Assembly: GCF_947623445.1 (NCBI RefSeq)
Contig: NC_135242.1
Span: 9,858,001-9,922,000 of the forward strand
DNA length: 64,000 nucleotides
Direction of reading: 5' to 3'
From: Clavelina lepadiformis
Lineage: Eukaryota; Chordata; Ascidiacea; Aplousobranchia; Clavelinidae
The notes under the pieces were generated by a model that saw only the letters and a program-made list of their open reading frames with translations, did no database searches and was not told the DNA's origin. The position numbers and the translations under genes are program-made. This document shows, piece by piece, positions 13,047 to 24,138 of this stretch (within the stretch, counting starts at the first letter, position 1; each line of letters starts with the position of its first letter).

Positions 13047-14923
13047 CACTGAAATATAATCAATGGAAAATCAAAGTCTTGTTGCTGATTACAGTATTGT
13101 TTGTGTAAACGTGAGTGCTTGTACAGATGTTAAAGGTGTTTAATAGCTTTGTGGTTTGATGTTTATTGAAACTAGAATTTGTGTCTCATCTTGATATTAA
13201 TTATAAATTCTCTATTCATATAAAATGCGTAAATCATTTCTTCAGCCATTTTTTTGGTGCTGCTAACATATTTGCACGGACAAGGTTCAGGAAAAGCTTG
13301 TCAGGGTTGTATCACATCTTGAATTTTTTGTTTTTATTGTTTGTCATTTTGCACTATTTGTCAAATTTTTTTTTATGTTTTACCTTGTTTGTTTTACTAT
13401 CGCTGCTGTTATTGCTTTCTAATTGAATTTCTCATGAATAACTTCTTTAAATACCATTTCCCTATACATCCTATATACACAAAGTTTATTGCAGCAGGTT
13501 CCATTTCATAACTACAATACAAACATTTCATTTTTGCTGAGTTACATTGTGTTTTAAATTGATATGAAGGAAGCTATTATACAATCGCAAACGGTTACTG
13601 CTGCTTGCTGTCATACAAATTTCAGTAACTTACTTCAGTTGTTTTCGTAGCATTCCATTTTCTAGTAAAGACTATACATTCACATCGATTTTTCGCTGCC
13701 ATGTGTCAACTTGAAAATCAATTCGTTAAACCAACGTACTAACGTCAACCAATCCTGGTTTGTCTTAAAAGTTAGCTTATTTTATGCAGAGCTACTTTAC
13801 TCGAGTTTCCGAATTTTCTGATACTTAAGTGTAATTGAGTTTTAAAATACTTGAACTTCTTTAACCATTTTTCTGGCTGATTTGTTGTTGCATATTAACA
13901 TTTTTTAAAAAAGTTTACCAAAGTATAAGCTACAGTACAGTAGCCTATGACCCATCGACCGTCTACCGAAGTTGTTCATTACCCTTTTGATTTATTATTG
14001 CTATGTTTAGGAATTTAAGTTTTATAAGGTTGGAACGCGATGGTCTCAATTGACAGTGGAAATTGATCACAAAAGTATTTTTCTCTAATCTTTATATTAC
14101 AATAAATTACTTGAGCAGCTATGTTAAGTACTTGGTCTTGCCACTTGACTTCGTATTGATACGAATGAATATTTGTTTTTTTTTGTAAAATCATATTAAA
14201 GTAGACGAAAAGTGAAAGTTAACTCCCAAATTTTGAATTTGGAAGATCAGTTTGCAATAGACGGATTGAACTTTTTTGTCCTAGCTTCATTTTGTGCTAG
14301 CTTCCAGATAATTTTCCACTCATTGCCCCTGTCTTATTTTTATCTGTATCACGCAGTGCAGCGGGAGTCTTCGTATTAAGTACTTATGCTGCTTTTTTGT
14401 TATATATATTGCTGTGTGCGCTCGCATTTGCCACTAAAACACTGTGCATTAATCTGCTCATTCCGTGCAGTCGAAAACTGTATTACTGTGATTCTGAAGT
14501 TGTTCCTGAAAAATTATTCATGCTTTGTCGTAATTCTTCATGTTTTTTTTAATGGATTACTTCATGTTGTAGATTTTTATGATTATGTGCATGTCATGTG
14601 TGCTTTGATGCCGAATGTGTTCCAAAAATCATCATCATTCGTTGTTAAAACTGAGTGAAAATGCTTACATTGTCTGCGGTATCTAACAATCGCTGAAACA
14701 TGTAGATTGTATTTACTGGTGGTTGTGCGTGGTAATTTTTAAACATAAACATTCATAACTATGTTTAAACGTATTGACCACACATTTGCCCACGTTGTTA
14801 TACCGTTTTTTTTTTTCGGGCAGTGCATGAAGTAAATGAGGCTTGGCAAAATAAGTGTCGAAGTTTGAAAGAGTAAAATGTAACCATAATCCAAATTCTG
14901 GGTTGTCAGGTAACTTAATAACA
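13047..14923. other. Intergenic, convergent Homer and minus-strand gene
   Basis: Lies between the Homer stop and the stop of the minus-strand gene at 14924, so it holds the two 3' UTRs. No RNA gene or transposon recognised. The 90-codon frame at 14386 has no supporting feature. Confidence 0.5.
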
Positions 14924-16113
14924 TTATTTTCCAACTTTTGCTCTGTTACCACCCTCTTTCCGTTTTCTGGTATGGAAACCATTAAAACAACCTTTTGTAT
15001 AATCCAGTCGTCCACAACTTTGGCACATTCCTCCAAATACACCAATGACAGGACCAAGGTGATACCTGTAATGCAATAAGTTGTATTTTTTTTGTTATTA
15101 TCCGGATTTAACATTTCAATACATTTAGTTTTAATATCTAAGGCTAGGTTTTGTGGATGGAATTAATTTGAAAATGCTGCCCTGTCAATGTTTTTTCCAC
15201 GTCGTTACATGAAACCTTGTTTGGTGTTATTTTACCGACAAGAATCCGCCGAATTTCTGCTCTCCTTGTATGTTTTCTTGCATCTTTCGCACACAACGTA
15301 TTGTTCGGAAAGAACCGTCTCCGCGTTTACGATAGTCATTGGTGCAACATCAACGTCATTTTGAGATGACATGCTTGGTTTTTCCTACATAAAGTTAGGC
15401 AATAAGAAGCGTACCGTACTAAAGTTTTAGACTCAACGAATACTTTTGAAAGTAACCGACTTTCATTAAAATTGAGTTGGCTGTTAGTATTAGATATCCG
15501 CTAAGCTTAGTTACTTTTCCATACATATGCCATCCTTCAACGTGATTAACCCGTATTCCAGGCAACATTTAGCCAACTATTTTACGAGGTAACGTGAATT
15601 TTTCCAGTTCCACAAAAGCACTCGGTAATACATGTTAGCTTAATCTCTGTACTGTATAAATTAACGAAACTTACGTTTCTACTTCTCAAAGACGATGGCA
15701 GATTATTAAAGGTTTGTCCGTAACGAGAGAGTATATTTCCTCGAAAGCACACGAAGGGTTTCGTATTTCTGCGCATTGCCTTTATAAAATGGAATGAAAA
15801 CTTGTAGTAGGTAAACTTGTATAACGAGTTTATGAGATAAGTTAAAAGGTAAGCCTATATGAACGAAACAGAAGAGGTAAGCTTTGTCACTAATGTTTTC
15901 AATAAGCGTTTCCTGAAAAAAATAGGTTACATTGCGGTATGTAAAATGTAGAGGCACGGACGCCTTCAATAAGGCAAAGTTTCATATGACAGGTTATCGT
16001 GGTTTCTCACCTGTTCCAAATTTTTGCGTTTTTTGCTCATAGACTCTCTGTGTGTTTGCATAGTTGTTTTAAGTCGTCTGTCATTTTCTACCATTTCACG
16101 TTTTAGTTCTACA
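14924..16113 (-). CDS. Unrecognised protein, 3' part: coiled coil plus Cys/His-rich C-terminus
   Basis: Last two exons are 15236-15372 or longer (to about 15384 if the acceptor tttatgtag is used) and 14924-15065, which ends in a stop at 14924-14926. They join in phase as the C-terminal 92 residues counted from the Met at 15372. This segment has paired cysteines CERC, then ADSCRYHLGP, then MCQSCGRL, KGCF and GFH, a spacing that looks zinc-binding. Upstream on the same strand, 16011-16113 (or 16011-16108) encodes a charged helix rich in Lys, Arg and Glu and ends phase 0 at donor gtgaga. A frame beginning ETLIENISDK follows at 15912. An exon with a strong donor ends near 15675 and begins near acceptor ataaag (15779), in phase with the penultimate exon. 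The joins between 15912 and 15675 are not resolved. I do not recognise the family. Confidence 0.55.
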
Positions 16114-17770
16114 CTTCAGTAAAAAATAAAGAAATATTTTTTAATCGAAAACCAGTTGATAAATCAAAGAACTAGGCCTATATGATTTTATCGACGCGAA
16201 CGATTTATGGTCAACGGAAATATATAACTTACTACTTACCAACTACACGCGTTAAGCACAACCAACCGTTGCATTTGTATCAATTTAAAAAAAAGTTTTT
16301 GGAATCTCTAAATGAACTAGCCTTTTTTGTTTTGCATAGAGAATTTCATAACAAAAAGCTAATTTGTAATTATAGACCGCATAACCAATAAAACCAACGT
16401 ATATGGTTGGTTATACTTTAATACCTTTTTTGTGGTTATTAGAAGTATTTGGTTGGTATTTCTTTATAGGTGTTTCTTTATATACACGTTGTTACTTTCA
16501 CATATCATTTTAGTTATCTAGTATCCTGTAGCCTACTTTGTTATTATTCTAGTTACTAACTGCATTACTTTTTCGCAAGTAAAGTTGATTACCTATATCA
16601 CTTGGTAACTTTAGTAATCCCTTATACTTATTCGAAACGTGAACTTGACTATCTGGTGATAATTGCTCGTTTCTTATTTGCAAATAAAGTTGGTTACACG
16701 TAGCCTGTTGTTAAATTGTAAATAAAGTTAATTGATGTAAAATAAGCTCAAATAAAATACAGTACAACATGTTCCAATAGATTTAAGAAAATACTGTATT
16801 GTTTATTTTTCGCCATTAACTGTGCGGGGCTAAATTTAAGATGCTAACCGTTATATAGTTATAGCACAATAAAACACATGCTTACAAACAATTAAAGAAC
16901 AGGAAATAGTTGCAAGGCCCAGGACAACATGTTACATAGCAATAATACAGTTGTGCTATAAAATGGTAGGTTAGCATGTCCACCAAAACCATAAAATAAG
17001 TCTTAAGTTTAACAAATTAATTCACATAATTCAAATAAATTACAGTATAACTTACATTAATTGTTTTGATATAAATTTAGGAAATTCAAAAAACAACGTA
17101 AAATCAAACAAATCCAAAAGTATTGTAGCCTACAAAACAAGTTCTACCAATTTTGTATTAACTCAAACAATAGATCTTTTCCGTTGTTTAGATAAACTTA
17201 TATCTATCTCTTTTATGCCATTTTATTAGTAAGCCAGGTTATTATTTTCACCGTCGCCTACATTTAAGAAAATAATTTAATAAATTTTTTTAAATGGAAT
17301 TTTCCTCAATTTTGTTTAAAAATCTTGTTGTGCATGTTTTTTATGCCATTTTGCCACTGGTGAGGAAAATATTTTATTCCCTTTTTTACACTTGTGTCAA
17401 TTTGTACCATTTTCCATAAAATTATTTATTAAAATTAAAAATTAACATTATTTGAATTTGATAGAATAATCGATACCACGGAGCCAACTTTTTTATCTGT
17501 GAATATGTAACCGAGTACTACTGTATTTAAAGCGATAAGGAGTAACCAACTTCATCTACAAATAGGTAACCTGAAAAGGAATAAACGCGTCTATATGTTT
17601 CCAATAAATGATTAATTAATAAGTGATTATTTCACTGTAAATAAGTCGCCCGGGCCGTTTATCAGGCTGATGATTTACAATACAAAATATATAAAAAGTT
17701 GATTTTGATTAACAAAAAGTAAACAACTCTTAACTAACCGTTGATAAACGTTTAGCCGGTATGATTATAC
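16114..17770. other. AT-rich, probable intron of the minus-strand gene
   Basis: Low-complexity AT-rich sequence. At least one small exon changing phase from 0 to 1 or 2 should lie here if the two exon groups are one gene, but I could not place it with confidence. Confidence 0.4.
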
Positions 17771-18289
17771 CATCATCCATTCTTGGGCTGTGTTACGCAG
17801 TAACGCTACACACTGTCCTATTGTTTGCAGATTTTTGCGATTTTGCGAAAACCTGAAAACCCACACCAACGCTACAGTGGTTTTTGTATAGGACAATGAG
17901 ACTTACGTGAAAACATCCCTTGGGCTTTTCTGCAAAAATAATCTGGCTGGAGTATTATGATTCCCAACGCTTTGGTAATCCCATTGCGGTATTTGGAGAC
18001 CTGTATGCACAACAAAATTGTAAAATAACTTGCCATCATTCCTAAATTTCAATATCTTTCATAAATGAATACCTTTACTGATTCCATTTCCATAATAAGA
18101 CAACCTTGACAGTTGCATCATTTCATGTGGATATTGCATTTTGCTCTTCCCTACGTGAGTCTACAGCTATACCGTTCACAAACTTTGTTGAGGGCTTTTA
18201 CTAAAATATTAAAGTCATTAAAAGCCTGCTCATCTTACCGTCTTGCGAAACAATAAATGTCAAACTGTTTTGTTTTTCGTCCAAATCTT
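17771..18289 (-). CDS. Unrecognised protein, 5' part (four in-phase exons)
   Basis: On the minus strand, exons 18239-18289, 18073-18150, 17907-18000 and 17771-17852 join with matching phases and good splice sites (donors gtaaga, gtattc, gtaagt, gtataa; each acceptor ends in ag). They give about 101 residues beginning EDLDEKQNSLTFIVSQDG and including YYGNGISKG, QIPQWDYQSVG and CVALLRNTAQEWMM. The last exon ends phase 0. No initiator exon was resolved; a perfect CRE, TGACGTCA, at 18382-18389 lies about 100 bp upstream and may mark the promoter. These exons probably belong to the same gene as 14924-16113, but the connecting exon(s) in 16114-17770 were not found. Function unknown. Confidence 0.55.
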
Positions 18290-18381
18290 CTGAAAGGAAT
18301 TTGTAACTTAATCCCGCCTGAATTGTTACTGAGACATCACACTTTTGCCTTGATTGCTTAGAATTGGATGATAACGGTTCA

Positions 18382-18389
18382 TGACGTCA
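18382..18389. promoter_or_regulatory. Perfect cAMP-response element
   Basis: TGACGTCA palindrome about 100 bp upstream of the first recognised minus-strand exon. CREs bind CREB/ATF bZIP factors and are commonly close to transcription starts. The role here is inferred from position only. Confidence 0.4.
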
Positions 18390-19036
18390 TATAAAGTCGG
18401 GTAACACGGACATAGTGCCAACCAATAAATGGAAAGGAAAAAACGAAACGTCGATGACCTAATCGGATTATCATTATGATATCATAATACAAAACTTTTA
18501 AATATTTCAAATCGATTTTTCTTGTACAAACTTTCATTATTCGACGTCACTAAACTGATTAAAGCTTAACAGGGAACGTGTAATGCGCTGTAATTTTTTA
18601 AGTTTGTCTTTTGGTTAAAAATAAAACCTGCTACTAACCTAAGAAACATCTTATTATTTGATTTTGATCCCAAAGCAAATTTCGCGCGCCCAAACGCTAA
18701 AAGCGTCAGATTTGTAACTTTACACTCATGACACACCTGTATACATTATAACAAAATATTACCTTTTTTTATAAAGATTTCAAACAGCTAAGCTATACTA
18801 TACCATAGCCTACTTTAGTAAATTCTTGAAGATGCCTGGAGCCCCGAGTGCACTATATGGGTATGACACCTCTCGGTCTCCGCCGACTGACCAGCATTGC
18901 TAACACATCAGCTGATACAACTGTGCGAACAATAATATAGACTATTTTTGTTTTACAAACAGATTTGTAGCTTAAACGGTTCCAGCCATCAGCACTACAG
19001 CAACAATTATAATCTCGAGGTAGTACTGCATATAGC
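18390..19036. other. Intergenic, nothing certain
   Basis: AT-rich then slightly GC-richer DNA. A 129-codon minus-strand frame (18853-19242) runs into the hAT-like element, resembles nothing I know and is not supported as a gene. Confidence 0.35.
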
Positions 19037-19541
19037 CAGAAGTAGGCAGAGGGCATCTTTGAAAGTACCGTCGGTAACGGCACAACACTTGGTAAACAAT
19101 GTACCGACGGTTTCAGTATTGTATGAAAACAGTTGTTTGGTGCTTTATCGGTACTCTGTACCGGTGATTTTTGTATAGCAGATCTTTTTGCAAGGGCAAT
19201 TTTTGTCGCTATTATGGCCCCGCTAAAGGTATATGTTAACAATTATCTGAACTCACTCTTTGCAACTTCATTAGACATTTGGAGATTAAAAAGAACAAGA
19301 CAACGTTCAACACACGCATTAAGATTTAATTAAAATGAACTTTTGAAAAACATTCTTCTCAAAACCTTGAAGTAGGATTACTTTGAAAGTACCGAGCACC
19401 GGGACCGACTAAAATGTAGTGAAAAAAGTAAGTCATTACTTTTTCCCAAAAGTAACGACGGTTCCGTAATCGGTACTGAAACAGTACAGTGGTAGGCTAC
19501 AGTAATTCGTTGCTATAGAATCGTAGTACCGCCCACCTCTG
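19037..19541. mobile_element. Tentative hAT-like MITE with imperfect ends
   Basis: Left end CAGAAGTAGGC; right end read inward CAGAGGTGGGCGGTAC. Both lead into GTACC-rich sequence. The termini match only loosely and the flanks do not form a clear 8-bp duplication, so the exact limits are uncertain. Confidence 0.4.
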
Positions 19542-19858
19542 TACATAGGATCTAATTATGTAGACTAATGTAGTCAATTCAGCAATAAGTTTTCATCAAT
19601 TTTCGGTCAATTAAGAATGAATAGGAGTTACTGTAATCAGTTCTTGCCAATATCTCGCACGAAATAGTTTTTTCCAATGATCTTTTTTTTTCATATCTTA
19701 TACATTACTCATTATGATTGAAAGCTTAGCCTGACGTAAAATGCTTGGTTGCGTTTCTTTCCAGTGAGCACGCATTGTCCCAAGCGTAGCTTACTTGAAC
19801 AATAGAGACTCGTTATCGATCTCCTCTGCACGAACGAAAATTACACATCCATATACAG

Positions 19859-20171
19859 CAGTGGTTCTGAAGCTTTTTTAAAAGAAAGTACGGAACGGTC
19901 TCCTAGCAATTTTTTAAACGCCTCACGGTCCCTTAAAAAATCAACTTAAAACAACACGTTGGTTATTATGGTATCATTGTGACGGGTGTGCCTGTTTGTT
20001 TGCAACCAGTTCGGCTAGGTTTGGTTCCGTTTTGGACAACGCAACTCTAATATCGTGAATCTCATTAAACTGGTTTCGAGCTCTTGGCTTGATGGCAAGT
20101 AGTGCCTTTTTTTGGAAGGTGCTTCGCGGTCCCAGAAAATTGTCTCGCGGACCCCAGTTTGAGAACCATCG
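19859..20171. mobile_element. hAT-type MITE with perfect 8-bp TSD
   Basis: 313 bp. ATATACAG is duplicated exactly at 19851-19858 and 20172-20179. Left end CAGTGGTTCTGAAGC; right end read inward CGATGGTTCTCAAAC, a decayed copy of the same terminus. The minus-strand frame inside it is not a gene. Same terminus family as 36310-36638. Confidence 0.85.
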
Positions 20172-20179
20172 ATATACAG

Positions 20180-23100
20180 CATAAAAACAAACAAAAATCA
20201 CGCATACCAATAAAATCAGCGCAGACACAATTTAATTAAAGTGATTAGTCCAACCGATGAACTCAGAATCATTGCATAGTAGCAGCGTCGCCGCTACACA
20301 TGTATGCATTAGCATTTTAGTAAATTCTGGTCTATTGTTTTCTATTCAGAAATCTTTTTTGTCTTTTCTTAGTTCAGTTTTAGTTAATTCGGTTTTGGTA
20401 AATTCCATACTGTTATTTTCGAATTTGAAAATTTCCTTTTTGATTGTTTAAATTTTCTTTAGTTCCATTTAGCACTAGATTTTTATAGCGCCCTCCCCAC
20501 CATCCCGCGCAAACCCTTCCCACGTTAGAGAATTGCCAGACTTACTTGACGACTTACTTTTTTTACAATTAGCCTAACCGAAAATGGCACGTGCTGCAGT
20601 GTGTGAATAGCACTTGTGGTGCCGATGTTCGACTACTTCGATTCGTATCCAGAAATTTTATTTAGGCGACAGTATGGTAAACCGATTGTTGAAATATTAT
20701 AACTCGCAATAGAAGTATTGTAGCAGAAACGAAAGGGCAACGTCAATTTCACCGGCTCCCGGTTACCGATACCGAATTTTGAAAAGCTATACTTATAGGC
20801 AAATGGCTAGCATGTTACACAATTGGTATTATCTTACTTCGGTAAACGACGGACGGTGAAGTAGATCCTTATTTTACAGGTCTCCTTTTACCGAAGTAGG
20901 AAAATACGGTAAACCCCAATTTGGCTAGCCTAGGCTAGTCTGTAAATTGAAATGTATGCTAATTTTCAGCTTGAAACGACGTACTAGTTTTTCAAAAAAC
21001 TAAATTATTTTAAAATTGAAGGTCTAGTTTACAAGCGCACAATCACAGGATGCTGTGTATACTAGACCCCAATCAGCTACTCTAAAATATGGTGTCATTT
21101 GGTTGTGTACTACTAGACCCAAGATTCAAACCCGAAACCTCTATCATACGAGCCACATCGTTTACCACTAAGCCACCACATTGCTTTCTTCCCCTCATGC
21201 GAAACAAGAGTGATAGATCAATCAGCAAAAATCTACCGGTCACGGTATTGTGATTCAGCAACTTTGGTGAAATAGTCACTTTGTTATAAAAGGTGCTGTA
21301 GTTAACTTCTATACACTGCATCGTTTCCCATAGCCTACTGACACTGTGGAAAATGTTCAGTAATTTCCACAAAATGCGTGGCTGGTCGGTTATTTTTGCA
21401 TTTTTCTATTTGGTAAGCAGTCCTTACTGTAAAGTTTGTATGATGCACCAGATTTTTCCAATTTTCTGAAACTGAATCGCTGTTTTGCCCTATAGCTTAT
21501 TCTATATTATAAGTGTTACGTTAGCTTAGCATAAATTTTGAAATTAGACATTTAGGGTCAATCAGCGCTATTGTGACCGGTAAAATTTTGTCTAAAAGTA
21601 CCAAAAAAATTTACAATGAAAAAAATTTTTTTTTAATTAACCTCATTTAATATTCCTTAAAACAACTCTAGGAAATTTTAGGGAGCTACTCCAAGTAAAA
21701 CGTTTTTTTATTACCGTTAAAACGTAGCTATCTCAAACAAAGACCAGTACGATATGAAAAACAGCAAAAAAAATTTTTCAATCTGTAAACTAAACTGCTG
21801 TTTTTCCAGCAAATGTTGCACTTTTTTCGCACATGAGTTACTGTATTCTTATTTTGTGTATGCACAAAGTTTTAGATTTCTATATGTATTTTTCAATGTT
21901 TTCTTTTAATTTTTCTGTGTGGTATCACAATTACGAAACAACTCCCAAAATGCGAACAGCAAATCATGATCATTCTCGTTTATCAAGTGCGTTGTTTGCA
22001 CGCGATTACTTGCTTATTTCGGTTTATTTGAGCAATATGGAGTTACCAAGTAAGAAATTAAGGAAGTTTTACTATGAAGTAGCGCTAAACCCCGTTCTTT
22101 CGGCTATTAAAGACAGTGAAATATCCATTTGAAGGGCTCCAGTGGCTTTCAATACTCGAACCGTAATGACTCGCTTTTTATTTTGCTTGACACTTTAAAA
22201 TACAATAATCGTTATGATTAAGTTACGCCTATATGATATGCAAAGTATACTTAATGTTTTAAAACTTTTGCATTGTATAGATGCAAAAGTAAAAACGAAT
22301 CATAGTGGTTGTGTATCGTTTTACACAAACCAAGTTACCTGAATATTATTCTCCCTTATTATTACAATAATTATACATACACATCCCTTATTATACAACT
22401 ATTCGCAAATTAATAAATAAAAACAATTTATTTTGCATTGTTGTTAACTCCAGTGTTCTTCATCAGTCTTGCACACAACAAACTGCAATACTGTAAAAGG
22501 CTAAATTCTTCACAAAAATACGTCCACAAACACAGGGACATGCGGACGCACTTAATGGGGGTGTGCGGCCACATTTAAAAGAAGTGTCGACAATAACCCG
22601 GAGAAAGTAGTCTTAGAAGAAATCGATTTGCTCCGTTTTTGCATCAGTTAAAATTAACATAAAATTATATTAAAAAAGTAAATGCAATTCAGTACAATAT
22701 GTTGAAAAAAAATTTTCTCTAGCCCCAGGCAAACGCATTTAACATGAGTTTTAAATTGCAAGGAAAAATTGTGGCCGCAATACCGCCGATAGACTCTATT
22801 GATGCATTTATTGGGTGCACTGAAAGTACACTTTCCAGTAATAGTAGGTTAACCAGTGAAACAACTGATTATCAGATAGTATGGTTTAAGCTGGTGGACC
22901 AGACTGGAATTAGCAGAATTTATTCCATAAAGATTTACACCACCAGTCAAAATAGCTAGTTAAGTATTTCATCAAAATAATTTATCTAAAAAATATGCAT
23001 GTACATCGAAAATTTACATTTGACAAAATTTGCCAGTGTAAAAATTGCGTTTGGTTGTCGGAAAGGACCTAGATTCTAGTTTGACTGGTGAGTTTGGTGG

Positions 23101-23426
23101 CCGTGCAAGTTGTTACCAACAATTGTCTCTTTAATTATTAGCAAGCATGTTTTAAGCTTTTTAGGTCTTTCATTTTTTCCCATTCGTTTGCGCATGCTAA
23201 TAACAACTGCCTTGATTTATTTGTCCTTACCACACTTTCCACTGTTTAAGGAAAAATATAATGATTGCTTATTTATGTAGGCTACATGGGTGATGGGTAT
23301 AGTATCATGCACGAATTAAACTCATTGGTAACTCTTCGTGCTTGCAGAAGGTACATGGACTATGGCTGTTTTTGACAAGAAATTGTGCGTGAAGAGATGC
23401 AATTTTTGGCTAGAATAAGGTTTTAT
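20180..23426. other. Gene-poor intergenic DNA
   Basis: Contains a 12-bp inverted repeat (tacttcggtaaa at 20835-20846, tttaccgaagta at 20887-20898), a tRNA-derived SINE near 21.1 kb, and two unassigned frames (21833-22132, 99 codons; 22744-22959, 71 codons) with no splice context or recognisable domain. Confidence 0.5.
21110..21185 (-). repeat. tRNA-derived SINE or tRNA pseudogene head
   Basis: Read on the minus strand, TGGCTTAGTGGTAAA (21161-21175) matches the RNA polymerase III A box. GGTTTGAATCT (21122-21132) matches the B box, with correct order and spacing. The acceptor and anticodon stems do not close well, so a SINE head is more likely than a functional tRNA. Downstream SINE body limits were not determined. 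Confidence 0.6.
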
Positions 23427-24130
23427 TAGGGTTGCCATATGTCAGGATTTTCCCGGATATGTCCGAGATTTTAGTGTTCAAACCTGCATCCCGGATAAAT
23501 GTTGAAAAGTGCTTAAAAGTTCGAGTTTTTGAATAATGCATTTTATGAAATTTAACTGGCAATATTTTCACAATAAGAATTTGTTTAGTGCCAAAGATTA
23601 AACTTTGTCATTGTTTTACTGTTGAAAGTGGCTAACCGAAAATGTAAATTTACTGACAAGATCCAGGCAAGCTCTGAAGAGACCCTTTTGACTTTTGAGG
23701 GTATCTTAACTTAATTTACCTGTTGAATTATCTGACTCATATTGTTGCGTGCGGTTAGAATACTGTAACCTATTGCCGGACGAATAGTTTTGATATTACA
23801 ACAGAAATAGTTAACAAGAAAAGGTTTTTATTATAGGTACTGTACACTTTCTCAACATTACAAATAACCAAGAACATAAGTTATACTCCTGCTTATAAAA
23901 TGGCTATTGTCTATTAAACAGATAGTTGTTGGACTTAGCAAATGTGGCAATTCTGTGCTTTTCCCCTCTGTGACAGTGAAAAGTTAAAACAGTCTTGCAG
24001 AAAAAATAAGCATTTGGGTTGGTAGGATGTAAAAACATACTGTAAAATGTCGTGTAGCGCCTGTTTGGTGTCGCAAAAGTTGGTCATTGAGACCGTCAGG
24101 AATTTGGCTTTTTCTAATATGGTAACCCTA
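23427..24130. mobile_element. hAT-type element, degraded TSD
   Basis: 704 bp. Left end TAGGGTTGCCATAT and right end read inward TAGGGTTACCATAT agree at 13 of 14 positions. Flanks GGTTTTAT (23419-23426) and GGTTTCAT (24131-24138) agree at 7 of 8. The 75-codon minus-strand frame inside it shows no transposase motif I can name. Confidence 0.7.
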
Positions 24131-24138
24131 GGTTTCAT

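Noticed and set aside
14386..14658. 90-codon frame
   Set aside because: Hydrophobic and Phe/Cys-rich with no domain or splice context; typical of AT-rich random frames.
21110..21185. Functional tRNA gene
   Set aside because: A and B boxes fit, but the acceptor and anticodon stems do not close; better read as a SINE head.
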